Assembly: GCA_016711105.1 (NCBI GenBank)
Contig: JADJTO010000003.1
Coordinates: 368,533-432,532, forward strand
Origin: Micropruina sp.
Lineage (GTDB): Bacteria > Actinomycetota > Actinomycetes > Propionibacteriales > Propionibacteriaceae
Length of the DNA stretch: 64,000 nt
Direction: 5' to 3'
Shown here in pieces: positions 30,755-39,854 of the stretch. The position numbers were made by a program, and so were the translations under genes. Numbering within the stretch: position 1 is the first letter of the stretch; each line of letters starts with the position of its first letter. The notes under the pieces are model-generated. The model was not told the DNA's origin. It worked only from the letters and a program-made list of their open reading frames with translations, and did no database searches.

Positions 30755-31830
30755 TCAGGAGGGCAGGACAGCGGCCAGGTCGAAGCCGACCACTTCGTCC
30801 AACTGGTCGAAGGTGCAGGACGCGGGGTCTCGATCCGGCCTCCAGCGAAGGAAGCGCGCGGTGTGCCGCAGCCGAGTGCCTTCAAAGTGGTCGTAACCGA
30901 TCGTGCAGACCAGCTGAGGATCGATCAGGTGAAACACCTTGGTGGCGTCCCCTCCCCAGCGACTGATTGAGCCGGGCCTCCTGGCCCCGCCGGGCACCTG
31001 TGGCTGGGACCAGGCCAGCTGGTCGTACTCATCGCTGTCCGAGGGCACAGTCGTCTCTGCCAGCAGCTCGGCCAGGGCAGCGCGGGTCGCGTCCGGGAAA
31101 GCGGCCGACACGCCGATCCAATGGAAGTCGCCGGTCGCATCGAAGAGGCCCAGTTGCAGGGAGCCCAGCAGCGGACGCTCCGCGGTGGAGTTCTTGTGCA
31201 GCTTGAAGCCGCCGACCACCACATCGGCCTCACGCCGGTGCTTGATCTTGATCATCGCGCGCTGACCCGGCAGGTACGGACCGTCCAGTGGCTTGGCCAC
31301 CACACCGTCCAGGCCGGCGCCTTCGAACTGCTGAAACCACTGCTCGGCGAGCGTGGGATCGGTGGTCAAGGGGGTCAGATGCACCGGCGCCTCGCTGTGT
31401 TGCAGCGCAACCTCCAGCCGTGCCCGCCGAGAGCTGAACGGCTCGCCGGTCAGGTCGGTGTCATCGACTGCCAGCAGATCCCAGCAGACCAGCGAGGCCG
31501 GAGTCTTCTCCGCCAGCATCGCGATCCGGGAGGCCGCGGGGTGAATCCGTTCCGAGAGCGTGACGAAGTCGAGCCGGTCACCCTGCACGCAGATCAACTC
31601 ACCGTCCAGAATGCAGCGCGGGGAGTGTTGTCCAGGACGGCCGCTTCGACGTCGGGGAAGTAGGGCGTCAGGTCGCGGCCGTTGCGGCTGATCAGTTGCA
31701 CATCGTCGCCATCGCGGAACACCAGGCAGCGGAAGCCGTCCCACTTCGGTTCGTAGGCCATGCCAGCGGGGATGCTCGTGGCGGTCTTGCACAACATCGG
31801 CTGCAGACTAGTGGTTAGGGGAAGTGCCAT
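30755..31830 (-). CDS. ATP-dependent DNA ligase (one frame break)
   Basis: This ligase of about 358 residues seals nicks using ATP. The adenylation Lys is in motif I, YEPKWDGFR near residue 27. The later motifs ILDGEL, GLDGVVAKPLDGPY and MIKIKHRREADVVVGG (motif V) are present. A C-terminal OB domain follows. It resembles actinobacterial LigC more than LigD. The frame changes near 31625, consistent with a one-base loss; the exact position is uncertain. Start ATG 31830 is 39 bp inside the open frame and has an AAGGAGCG ribosome site. It converges with the LigD-type polymerase gene, which suggests a shared repair role. Confidence 0.85.
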
Positions 31831-31907
31831 GGCGCTCCTTCTCGACGCGCTCACCGATCTGGCCCCCAATCAGGCATCGGCGCGCAGATTTGGTCCACAC
31901 TACAGGG

Positions 31908-32780
31908 ATGGCAACGAAGTCGAAGGCAACCCACCAGACCCCGCTCAGTACCCTCTTGCGGCTTGGCCCAGGCCCGGTCAAGATGTCGGCGTTGGATCCC
32001 CGGGCGACCCCCGGCTACCCGGGTGCTGGGAAGGCCGATGCGGCCGCCCTCACCGAGGCGCTCGGACCAGAGATCTCCGAGCAGCAGGAGCGCCTGTTCG
32101 CCAACGGCCGGGTCAATCCGGAGAGTTCCCCGCGGTTACTGGTGATCCTGCAGGGCATGGACACCTCGGGCAAGGGCGGAGTGATTCGGCACGCCATGGG
32201 GATGGTCGACCCCCAAGGCATCGCTCTCACCGCGTTCAAGGGGCCCACGGCGGAGGAACGCGAGCACCACTACCTCTGGCGGATTCGCAAGGCCCTTCCG
32301 GGACCGGGAATGATCGGGATCTTCGACCGGTCGCAGTACGAGGACGTGCTGATCGTGCGGGTGGAGAGCCTGGTGCCGGTCGACCAATGGATGCAACGCT
32401 ACGAGGAGATCAATGCCTTCGAGGCTGAGGTGGCAGCCAGCGGCACCACGATCCTCAAGTGCTTCCTCAATGTCTCCTTCGAGGAGCAGAAGCTGCGCCT
32501 GGCCGAGCGGCTGACGGGCCCCGACAAATACTGGAAGTACAACCCCAGGGACGTGGACGCCCGAGCCAAGTGGGGCGCCTATCAGGAGGCCTACGCCGAC
32601 TTGTTGGAACGCTGCAACACCGACGTCGCCGGGTGGCATGTGATTCCGGCTGATCGGAAGTGGTACCGCAACTGGGCGGTGGCGCAGTTGTTGCGTGAAC
32701 ATCTGATCGGCTTGAACCTCACCTGGCCCGAAGCAGAGTTCGACGTGGCGGCCGAACGGGCCCGAGTGGCCAAGGCCTGA
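31908..32780 (+). CDS. ppk2: polyphosphate kinase 2 family protein
   Basis: This 290-residue PPK2-type kinase transfers phosphate between polyphosphate and nucleotides. The Walker A motif is GMDTSGKGG near residue 82, and the Walker B-like motif is IFDRSQYEDVL. Further PPK2 markers are RLTGPDKYWKYNPRD and the late segment ADRKWYRNWAVAQLL. The specificity (AMP, ADP or GDP) cannot be told. The ATG at 31908 is preferred over the upstream codon at 31824 because the conserved sequence starts here and a CACACT box is 6 bp before it. The 57 bp between its stop and the convergent CbiX gene contain GC-rich inverted repeats. Confidence 0.9.
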   Translation: MATKSKATHQTPLSTLLRLGPGPVKMSALDPRATPGYPGAGKADAAALTEALGPEISEQQERLFANGRVNPESSPRLLVILQGMDTSGKGGVIRHAMGMVDPQGIALTAFKGPTAEEREHHYLWRIRKALPGPGMIGIFDRSQYEDVLIVRVESLVPVDQWMQRYEEINAFEAEVAASGTTILKCFLNVSFEEQKLRLAERLTGPDKYWKYNPRDVDARAKWGAYQEAYADLLERCNTDVAGWHVIPADRKWYRNWAVAQLLREHLIGLNLTWPEAEFDVAAERARVAKA

Positions 32781-32837
32781 GCCGAAGGCGCCTGGCGCTC
32801 AGGCTTGTGCCGAACTCCCCGGGCTCAAGTTTGGGCC

Positions 32838-33629
32838 TCAGGCGCCAAGGGTCTGGTGCTCGTCCTCGGCGTCCATTGCGGCGAACCCGAAGTCGAGCAG
32901 ATCCATCGCGGCGAAGGCGTAGCGGGCCAGAACCAGGTCGATCACCTCTTGGGCGGCCCCCAGTGGCTCGCTCACAGATACCGCACCGCAGCGGTAGGCC
33001 AGGTCTGCCTGGGTGTGGAACAAGTTGGTCGGGGCGAGGAAGAACGAACCCACCGCGATGTGTCGCCGACCTTGCGAACGCAGCCCTTGAATCGCCTGCG
33101 CCACCGAGGGCCCGGAGCCGTCGGCGACCGCGGTCAGGCAGGGCAGCCGGTGATGAGTGGACCATTGGCGGGCCCGGCGGGCCAACAGGGCGCTGCCGCG
33201 CACGTCGCCGGCGCAGGCCGAGGCCAAGACCAGGCCATCCAGCTCCAGCACCCGGTGCGCACTCAAGGAGGCACGCAAGCGCTGGTCGAGAATGGTCAGC
33301 AGACTGACTTCCGGGCCGACGGGCCGCGAGACGGTGAAGCGCACGTCAGGGTAGGTGGCGCGCGCACGGCGTCCCAGGGCTTCCATCTGTTCGCTGGGAT
33401 CGATCGCGTTGGCCAGTTGCAGCGGCACGAAGACGATTTCATCGATGCCTTGCTTGACCAGCTGGGCCACCGCCTGCAAGCCCGAGGGGGGGCAGTGGTC
33501 GAGGAATGCGCCGTGGACGGCCATCTCGGGTCGGATGGTCTGCAAACCCTTGCGGAGGTTGTGGGTGACCTGTGCGACGCGGGGGTCAGAACTGCCTCGC
33601 GAGACCATCACCAGGGCCGGAGCGGTCAT
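32838..33629 (-). CDS. CbiX/SirB-like sirohydrochlorin chelatase family protein
   Basis: This protein of about 263 residues belongs to the CbiX family, which inserts Co or Fe into sirohydrochlorin in cobalamin or siroheme synthesis. Two related halves are visible. The first begins ALVMVSRGSSDPRVAQV (HGS-like motif with Arg), and the second has AVGSFFLAPTNLFHTQAD. His residues in HGAFLDHCPPSG and NLFHTQAD may be metal ligands. Start ATG 33629 has a GGAAGGAACG ribosome site. The catalytic His of the first motif is replaced by Arg, so the enzyme may be altered. Confidence 0.72.
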   Translation of the reverse strand: MTAPALVMVSRGSSDPRVAQVTHNLRKGLQTIRPEMAVHGAFLDHCPPSGLQAVAQLVKQGIDEIVFVPLQLANAIDPSEQMEALGRRARATYPDVRFTVSRPVGPEVSLLTILDQRLRASLSAHRVLELDGLVLASACAGDVRGSALLARRARQWSTHHRLPCLTAVADGSGPSVAQAIQGLRSQGRRHIAVGSFFLAPTNLFHTQADLAYRCGAVSVSEPLGAAQEVIDLVLARYAFAAMDLLDFGFAAMDAEDEHQTLGA

Positions 33630-33711
33630 GAACGTTCCTTCCATCACAAGTCAGAAACGGCCCCTTTGCCGAGCTAGTACACCCAAAGGCTTTCGTCAGA
33701 ACTGGACGTTT

Positions 33712-33784
33712 GCAAATCGAGATTCCGGTATGTGAGACATGCGTCCATGATGTGGGACGTGCGTCGCAAATCTGCACGCAAATC
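33712..33784. promoter_or_regulatory. repeat-rich intergenic region upstream of the chelatase gene
   Basis: Two 15-base direct repeats (TGTGAGACATGCGTC at 33731 and TGTGGGACGTGCGTC at 33751) are spaced 20 bp apart. Three copies of GCAAATC occur at 33712, 33766 and 33778. The pattern resembles regulator binding sites, but the regulator is unknown. Confidence 0.35.
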
Positions 33785-34750
33785 TAGCTCTCGGTGACCG
33801 GAGGTTCGAGCCTGGTCCCCCGCGGGGGGACGTCCGGCTCGCGTTCCGGCTCGCGTTCGACCCGACCGGCGCCTGGCGAGCGCACGTCCTCCAGCGAGGC
33901 GTTGAAGGCCGCTCCGACCAACACCGCCAACGCGATCAGATAGAGCCAGATCAGCACGACGATCGGAGCCGCGAGTGGCCCGTAGAGGGTGGGGGAGTTG
34001 AAGCTGACCGCCAGGCCGTATTTCCAGCAACCAAGAACCGCCGTACCAGATCACCACAGTCAGGACGGCACCGGGCAGGTCGCGAGCCCAAGCGCGGCGG
34101 CGGGGGAGGCAGGCGTGGAAAACCCCGGTCAGCAGCGTGACCCCGCCGGCCAGCACGGCGGACCAGAAGACGACCTGCCCGAGCAGGTCGGAGGTGGTCG
34201 ACAGGCCCACCAGCCCTGGACCGATCAACATCGCCGGCACCACCAGGGCGCACACGAGGATCAGCAGGACATAGATGCCGAACGAGGCCGCCCACGAGCT
34301 GAGGATGCTGCGATGGCCGGCCTTGCCGTACATGATCGCGATCGTGTCCATCAGCACGACCATGGTGCGCGAGCCGGCCCACAGGGCGATCAGGAAGCCG
34401 ATCGAGATCACATCAATGCGACCTTCGGCCAGGACGCTGTCGAGCGTGGGTGTGACGACCGTGTCCAAGACGTTGGCGGTGAGGAAGTTTCCTGCCACGA
34501 CCACCAGTCCGTCTCGGAAGGCGTGCACGACGCCGGGGTCGTAGCGATCAGCCACGAAGCCGATAGCGCCGGTCAGGCCGAAGACCAGCGGTGGCAGCGA
34601 CAGCAGGGCGAAGAAGGCGATCTCCGCGGCGAGTCCGAGAATCCGGTGCTCGACGAACCGCCGTCCTAGGTCAACCAGCAACAGGGCTGAGCGGCGCCGC
34701 GACAATGAGCGTGAGCGGCGTGGCAGTGGTGGTCCCTGATTTCGCGCCAT
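33784..34750 (-). CDS. YihY/BrkB-family inner membrane protein (one frame break)
   Basis: This polytopic protein of about 322 residues belongs to the YihY/virulence factor BrkB family. It has six hydrophobic segments, including FALLSLPPLVFGLTGAIG near residue 55. The family is not an RNase, despite its old name, and the function is unresolved. The frame changes near 34022, where one A seems to be extra in GGAAATACGG; repair continues with YGLAVSFNSPTLYGPLAAP to a stop at 33784. The C-terminal tail is acidic and basic, hydrophilic and probably cytoplasmic. A second family member lies at 58296. Confidence 0.8.
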
Positions 34751-34784
34751 GGCAGGCTCACGATACGCCCGGAGGTGATCGCCG

Positions 34785-35477
34785 TCAGCGCTTCCGTCGC
34801 CCGGCCCGCTGCACCCCGCCGGTCCGACGGGGGCGGCCCTTAGGGGTGGCCTTCTTCGGCGTCGCCCTAGGGTCGGCTGGGGGCGTCAGGGATCGCGCTT
34901 GCGCGGTCCGTGAACTGTTCACCGTCCGACCTCGGACGATGCCGATGAACTCCTCGATCAACTCGTTCGGGTTCTGGACCGACCAGGCCAGCGCGATCGT
35001 GGTGGGCGGAGCATCGGTGATCGGTCGGTAGACCAGGTCGCGGCGACTGTGTGAGCGGGCCACGGACTGGGGAACGCAGAGAAGCCCAGCACCCCAGGCC
35101 ACCTGGTCGATGGCGTCGGTCGTCGTGTCACCCCACTGCAGCTTCTCTCCAGCCAGGTCAGCCAGCGTGACCTCATCGAAGGCGGCCACCACGTGGTCCT
35201 TCGGCACAACAACGACGGGCACCTCGTCGTAAAGCCGAATCGTGTGCAGGCCCTCTGGCTCGATCGGCAGCCGGACGAAGCACACGTCCACCAGAGCGGA
35301 GTCCAGCGCCTCGCGCTGCTGGGCGACTGGGATCTCCACCACGTCGAGTGACACGCGAGGGAATCGCTCCGACCAGATTCGCCGCCATTTGGTCAACGTG
35401 ACGCCTGCCACGTGACCCACCCGAAGCCTGGGCTGCGGGGCAGGCTGGCCAGGCTGCGGCGCGTCAGGGATAGGCAC
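34785..35477 (-). CDS. LysR-type substrate-binding domain protein without DNA-binding domain
   Basis: This protein of about 230 residues matches the effector-binding half of LysR regulators: it begins LRVGHVAGVTLTKW and has the strand EVPVVVVPKDH. No helix-turn-helix is present, so it cannot act as a normal LysR regulator. A basic C-terminal tail (PRATPKKATPKGRPRR and onward) could bind nucleic acid. It starts at GTG 35477 by position of the conserved part; the longer open frame to 35666 adds low-complexity sequence. It lies just downstream of tRNA-Val(CAC) on the same strand. Confidence 0.65.
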   Translation of the reverse strand: MPIPDAPQPGQPAPQPRLRVGHVAGVTLTKWRRIWSERFPRVSLDVVEIPVAQQREALDSALVDVCFVRLPIEPEGLHTIRLYDEVPVVVVPKDHVVAAFDEVTLADLAGEKLQWGDTTTDAIDQVAWGAGLLCVPQSVARSHSRRDLVYRPITDAPPTTIALAWSVQNPNELIEEFIGIVRGRTVNSSRTAQARSLTPPADPRATPKKATPKGRPRRTGGVQRAGRRKR

Positions 35478-35633
35478 CCGGCAAGGGTAACGCCCAGCTC
35501 GCACTCGCTGTCGTCCCAGGCTCGCCCCGCTCGGCGCAGGCACACGAGAGGCAATGATCCGCCTGATGGAAGGGCCGGGGGCCGAGGTGGCCGTCGGGCA
35601 GGAGGACACGAAAACGGCCCTGACAACGAAAAC

Positions 35634-35664
35634 AGCCCTGACTGGATTCAACCTTGTCAGAGCC
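35634..35664 (-). terminator. terminator of tRNA-Val(CAC)
   Basis: On the minus strand GGCTCTGAC pairs with GTCAGGGCT (9 bp, two G-U pairs) with a 13-base loop, followed by GTTTTC. It lies 12 bp downstream of the tRNA 3' end. Two near-identical 18-base units at 35608-35643 overlap it. Confidence 0.5.
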
Positions 35665-35675
35665 ATTTCTCGCGG

Positions 35676-35747
35676 TGGGCGATACTGGGTTCGAACCAGT
35701 GACCTCTTCGGTGTGAACGAAGCGCGCTACCACTGCGCCAATCGCCC
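35676..35747 (-). tRNA. tRNA-Val(CAC)
   Basis: A 72-base cloverleaf reads on the minus strand, with acceptor GGGCGAT paired to ATCGCCC, anticodon loop TTCACAC (anticodon CAC) and T-arm GGTTCGAACCC. The discriminator base is A. CCA is not encoded. Confidence 0.93.
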
Positions 35748-35890
35748 GCGGCGTCCAACGCTAGCTGATCGGCGGCTTTTCGTCACATCCGCTCGGTTTG
35801 CCTTGTTCTGACCGGTCGGTTGGACAGGCGGTAAGTTTTGCACCTCAACAGGTCCGGCGCTCGCGGGCCGGTCAAACCTGCCGGTGCAAT

Positions 35891-35963
35891 GCGGACGTGG
35901 CTCAGTTGGTAGAGCATCACCTTGCCAAGGTGAGGGTCGCGGGTTCGAATCCCGTCGTCCGCT
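35891..35963 (+). tRNA. tRNA-Gly(GCC)
   Basis: A 73-base cloverleaf with acceptor GCGGACG/CGTCCGC, anticodon loop TTGCCAA (anticodon GCC) and T-arm GGGTTCGAATCCC. The discriminator is T, with no CCA encoded. It is the first of three tandem tRNA genes. Confidence 0.95.
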
Positions 35964-36007
35964 CGGAGAGGGTCTCTTCTCTTTGACAACGAGACCGGCT
36001 CTTCGCC

Positions 36008-36078
36008 GGTGGAGTGGCCGAGAGGCGAGGCAACGGACTGCAAATCCGTGTACACGGGTTCAAATCCCGTCTCCACCT
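36008..36078 (+). tRNA. tRNA-Cys(GCA)
   Basis: A 71-base cloverleaf with acceptor GGTGGAG/CTCCACC, anticodon loop CTGCAAA (anticodon GCA) and T-arm GGGTTCAAATCCC. No CCA is encoded. It is separated from the next tRNA by 1 bp. Confidence 0.95.
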
Positions 36079-36079
36079 C

Positions 36080-36151
36080 GGGCGGCTGGCGCAGCGGTAG
36101 CGCGCTTCCCTGACACGGAAGAGGTCACTGGTTCGATCCCAGTGTCGCCCA
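36080..36151 (+). tRNA. tRNA-Val(GAC), likely attachment site
   Basis: A 72-base cloverleaf with acceptor GGGCGGC/GTCGCCC, anticodon loop CTGACAC (anticodon GAC) and T-arm TGGTTCGATCCCA. Its 3' end points at the integrase gene, 98 bp away, which is the usual arrangement at an attL site. Confidence 0.95.
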
Positions 36152-36177
36152 CGAGGGTTACACCTAGTGGCAGTTTT

Positions 36178-36201
36178 CCGGTTCGGAGGAATCCGAACCG
36201 G
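36178..36201. terminator. 10-bp hairpin after the tRNA cluster
   Basis: A perfect stem CCGGTTCGGA/TCCGAACCGG with a GGAA loop lies 26 bp after tRNA-Val(GAC) and before the convergent integrase stop. It can terminate both transcripts, although no T run follows. Confidence 0.55.
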
Positions 36202-36248
36202 GCTCTGCGTTTCCGGAGTTGGAGCCTGACCGCCTCCGACCGCCTTCG

Positions 36249-37469
36249 TCAGGGCTGACCGCTTTCGGCCGCCCATGCGTGGCCGAGCGTGTCGAGCGCG
36301 TCAGCGGCGGATCGCGGCGTGACGTGAGGTGATGTTTGCCGTGATCACTGCTGAACCGTGGCCCAGCACCCGGGCACCGTGGTCAGTGGGACACCGTTGG
36401 TCGCGGAGAACGGTGTCCGTCGACTAATGCGCCGCCGGTGTCGCAGGCTGTGAAGCCCGATCGACTCCCGGGAAGATCCGCCCTCATGGCGGCCGCCTTG
36501 ATCGCCCGGAGAGCGTTCCGTGGATCGAAAGGACGGCCGAACTCAGTCGTGAAGACACGGCCCGACTCCACCCGCACCGACCCGCGGCCGCCAGTCGCTG
36601 TTCCAGTTGGTCGACGCCCACGCGTCGGAGCAGCGCGTCCACCGCGGGATTCATGTGCACGAAGCGGCGCGACTTCAGCGTCTTCGGCGTGCTTGTCACC
36701 AACTTCCGCCCACCCTGGCAAGCGTCCCCGCCACCAGCAGGAGTCGACGCTCGAAGTCGACGTCCTCCCACGTGAGGGCCATGGCCTCCCCGGCCTCACG
36801 CCCGTCTGAAGCATGAGCTCCGAAAAAGGGCCGCGTGTCGGGTGTTCTGAGCAGCAACTAAGGAGCCTCCTGGCGCCCTCTGCATCCAGGAACTCCGGCT
36901 TCCTTCCGAGTGACCTTCGGCCGATCCACGGCGGCCGCTGGATTCCGCGATCAGACCGTCCCGGACGGCACCGTCCAGACCATCATCAAGACCGCGTGGC
37001 GCACGAACTACTGGCCGAGACAGGCCCCGTCGCGCCTTTCCGTCCGCCGCCTTCCGCTTCGTCTCGACCGTCCTGAGCTCCACGAGCCAGGCCTCCACGC
37101 TGGTAGGGCGGATCCTGTCGAGCCCAGCGAGCCAGAGCGTCGATCCGATCACATGCGTCCTGGGATCGTGTGGTCAGCGTCGCCTTCGTTGTCGGCTTGC
37201 GGTCCGATGCTGCCAGTGTCGTGTCGATCCACGTCTGGGCGAACGCGCCCAGCGTCACCTTCGCATCCGTGGCCGGCTGGTCGTTCTCCAGCCGCTTCCG
37301 TACCTCCTTCGCCTTCGCCACGACCTCTTTCTGCGTCCGGCCGTACACGGAGGTCCGCTTCAACTTGCCGAAGTCGTCGACGTGCCGAAACTCGACCGCC
37401 CACCGGCTATCAGACGTTGCCGGGGGTCGATCCATCGCCGTTGGCCCGCCTTCCAGCTGTCGTAGCCAT
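36249..37469 (-). pseudogene. tyrosine-type site-specific integrase (several frame breaks)
   Basis: The integrase is about 400 residues when pieced together. It starts MATTAGRRANGDGS at 37469, directly after the stop of the upstream gene. The N-terminal SAM-like DNA-binding region contains TLGAFAQTWIDTTL. The catalytic domain shows TPKTLKSRRFVHMNP, VFTTEFGRPFDPRN, GLHSLRHRR (box II HxLRH) and RVLGHGS. The end reads ADALDTLGHAWAAESG, a common tail of actinophage integrases. At least five frame changes are needed. The catalytic Tyr should lie in the segment after LGH, at about 36328, where two one-base losses hide it. It may be intact in the organism. Confidence 0.7.
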
Positions 37470-38193
37470 CTAGACGATCCTTCCCTTCTTGACTGCCGGG
37501 GGCATGATGCCCCGCTTCCGTGCCTTGTAGACCCATGACTCAACGGTTCGGGGGTCGACCCCCGCAAGCTTCGCCAACGTCGTGGCAGGTGGCGAGCGCC
37601 GCTCCACGGCCGCCTTGTAAGCCCGCCCAACATCGCTCAGAAACGCGTCGGTCAGTCCGTTCTGCGGTGCCGATAGCGTGATCTCGGGTGGCTGCTCCGG
37701 TTCGGATCTGCGGAGCGGCGCCTGCTTCTTCGGCAACGGGATGCCGACCCGGTCGCCCTGAGCTAGCCACTGAGCGAGCCAAGAGAGTTCGACCCAGTTG
37801 GTGACCGCTTCTTCCTTGTCCTTCCGGCGGGCAGCCCGCCAGTCAGCACGCCCTTTGAGCGGCGCGCTGCAATGAGGACAGTGGCGCCCCTTATAACCAC
37901 CGATCGCGGGCCGCCCAGGAATGTCACGAAGATGGATGCGGCCAGCCGGCTCAGGTCCGGCCCCGGCAAACTTGCCCAGTCGGAGAAGTGCGGGTCGTCG
38001 GAGATCCACTGTTCGAGCGCTGTGATCGGAAGGGTCCGGAGTGCGCCCGGCTGGATCGGTTCGTTAAGCGCCGTCGATAGAGCTCAGTCACCCGCCGCTG
38101 TCCGTCGACGTCGGTGAATCTCACATACACCCGCCCGGGCAGACCAAGGCCCTCGACCTCTCCCCATCCGCCGTTCCCGATTCCCAGCTGCAT
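37470..38193 (-). CDS. element-borne DNA-binding (HTH) protein, frame broken
   Basis: The gene begins MQLGIGNGGWGEVEGL at 38193 with a GGAAGGAAG ribosome site. A frame change near 38060 joins the N-terminal part to the piece containing LPGPDLSRLAASIFV, and another near 37925 leads into ADWRAARRKDKEEAV. The C-terminal 60 residues (SDVGRAYKAAVERRSPP, then TLAKLAGVDPRTVESWVYKA) look like a helix-turn-helix that reads a protein family common before actinophage integrases. The exact role (repressor or control of integration) is unknown. Its stop is directly next to the integrase start. Confidence 0.55.
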
Positions 38194-38233
38194 GTCCGTC
38201 GTACTTCCTTCCGCTTCGGTAGTAGTTCCGCGC

Positions 38234-38263
38234 TTGTACGTCAGTATGCACCAAGCCTAGCGT
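38234..38263 (+). promoter_or_regulatory. putative promoter of the excisionase/replication genes
   Basis: TTGTAC at 38234 and TAGCGT at 38258 are spaced by 18 bp, between divergent element genes. A short inverted repeat (GTAGT and ACTAC) at about 38269-38291 may be an operator. Confidence 0.4.
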
Positions 38264-38324
38264 GGACGGTAGTGGAAGTCGACAACTACTGGCTCGACTT
38301 CGATGAGACGGAAGGAGGTCCGTG

Positions 38325-38505
38325 GTGACCCGCTACTGCACCAGATCCCCGAGGCATTCGGGCTGATCGAGTCGGACGTTCGAAGGGCTACCAGTTGATC
38401 GCAGAAGGCAAGCTCAAGGTCGTCAAGATCGGTCGCCGTACGCTGATCGCACACGACGAGCTCCAGCGCTTCGTCCGGACTCTCGCCGACCAGGCGATCG
38501 CGTGA
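38325..38505 (+). CDS. excisionase-like helix-turn-helix protein (two frame breaks)
   Basis: This is a small protein of about 60 residues that reads LLHQIPEAFGLIESDVRRGY then AEGKLKVVKIGRRTLIAHD, a MerR/excisionase-type winged-helix domain of the kind used by Xis and AlpA proteins. A strong AAGGAGG ribosome site is 5-8 bp before tandem GTG codons at 38322 and 38325. One base is missing near 38332 and one near 38387. The stop overlaps the next GTG start by 4 bp. Its likely role is to direct excision or to regulate the integrase. Confidence 0.65.
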
Positions 38506-38829
38506 GCAACGTCCGGGACAGCAGCACCACCCCGCCGCGACTCGTGGCGTCGGTACCCCTCGCCCTCACGAAGGCGGACCTCAACGAATGGGACTCGCTG
38601 ACTCACGATGCGGAGACCCGCGTCTGGGAGGCCGCCGCTGGACTTCCCCCCGGCGCCGACTTCACCTCGACGTTGGCCCGGCCCGATACCCGACCAGGCG
38701 CGTCCTCGACTTCCTGCTCCAGGCGATGAGCCCGGACTCGACGGTGCATCTGAGCGGACCCCGCGAGACGTCGTCCTGACCTGGCACCAGGCCTGGCACA
38801 ATCTCATCACCTCCGGCCGGGTGGCCTGA
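38502..38829 (+). CDS. hypothetical element protein (frame broken)
   Basis: This gene encodes about 109 residues when joined, starting MSNVRDSSTTPPRLVASVPL at GTG 38502 and ending WHQAWHNLITSGRVA at the stop at 38829. Two frame changes, near 38690 and near 38765, are needed. I do not recognise the family. It is coupled to the excisionase gene upstream and to the ATPase gene, whose ATG follows its stop directly. A role in replication or copy control is possible but unsupported. Confidence 0.5.
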
Positions 38830-39831
38830 ATGACCCGGACCTACTGGACCGCCGACGAGCTCGTCGACTGCCAATTTCGAAGCCGAGGATGGCGGTCCCT
38901 GGCCTCCTATCTGAGGCCTCAATCTCCTGGCCGGTGCTCCGAAGGTCGGCAAGTCCTGGTTCTCGCTCGGGGTCGGGATCGAGGTCGCCAGCGGAGGTCG
39001 TGCTCTCGGCTCGATCCCCGTCGACGCCGGCGACGTCCTCTACCTGGCCCTGGAGGACACCGGGCCGGCGCCTCCAGTCCCGACTACTGAAGGTGCTCGC
39101 CGGCACCCCCTGCCCCATCGAGGCTGGCCCTGACCACCTTCCGCGAACCTCTCCCCGCCGGCGGCCTGGAGCGAATCGACCAGTGGCTGACCGATCACCC
39201 TTCGGCCCGCCTTGTGATCGTCGACGTCCTCGCCCGCGTCCGCGGCCAAACCCCCGCCAACGCCAACGCCTACGACGTCGACTACAACGCCCTCACCGCC
39301 CTGAAGCGCGTAGCCGACCAGCACCGGGTTGCCGCCCTGGTCGTGCACCACACCCGCAAGGCCGCCTCCGAGGACTTCCTCGATCTAGTCAGCGGCACCC
39401 AGGGCCTGGCCGGCGCCGCCGACAGCGTCCTGGTCCTGCGCCGTGATCGCGGCGGACACGACGCCATCCTCGGGGTCACCGGCCGCGACATCGAGGAAGC
39501 GGAGTACCCGCTCAAGTTCGCCCCTGAGACCTGCACCTGGCACAAGCTCGACGGACCGGTCGCCGACTACCGCCTCGGGGACACCCGCCGCGACGTCCTG
39601 CACTACCTCCGGCGCCATGTCGCCGCGACCCCGTCCGAGGTCGCCCGCGGGTGGGCATCCCCGAGGGGACAGCCGGTCGACTCTCCACCGCATGAGCAGG
39701 ACGGACAGATCGACTCCGACGGACGCGGCCACTACTTCCAACCCGCAACCTCTGCAACCCCTGCAACAGGAAACCCAACCCGAGGGTTGCACGGGTTGCA
39801 CGGGTTTCACCCTGAAACAGCGATCGCCTGA
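38830..39831 (+). CDS. RepA-like AAA ATPase, probable replicative helicase (frame broken)
   Basis: The protein starts MTRTYWTADELVD at 38830. It has a RecA/AAA_25-type fold with Walker A LLAGAPKVGKSWFSLG near residue 35, Walker B LVIVDVLARVRG near residue 120 and a sensor-like VVHHTRKA. Such ATPases act as replication helicases in plasmids, satellites and integrated elements. Frame changes occur near 38876, 38920, 39090 and 39120 (several small indels) and near 39660. The C-terminal region is winged-helix-like, then low complexity. The stop may be 39831 or a little later in another frame. Confidence 0.7.
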
Positions 39832-39854
39832 ACCCATCACCCGAAAGGAACCCC

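Noticed and set aside
33630..33783. Cobalamin riboswitch before the chelatase gene
   Set aside because: The region is too short and lacks the B12-box; only short direct repeats are seen.
36301..36345. Loss of the integrase catalytic tyrosine
   Set aside because: In the apparent frame no Tyr is present, but restoring two one-base losses gives a normal ending with Tyr and the tail at 36249. The loss is not supported.
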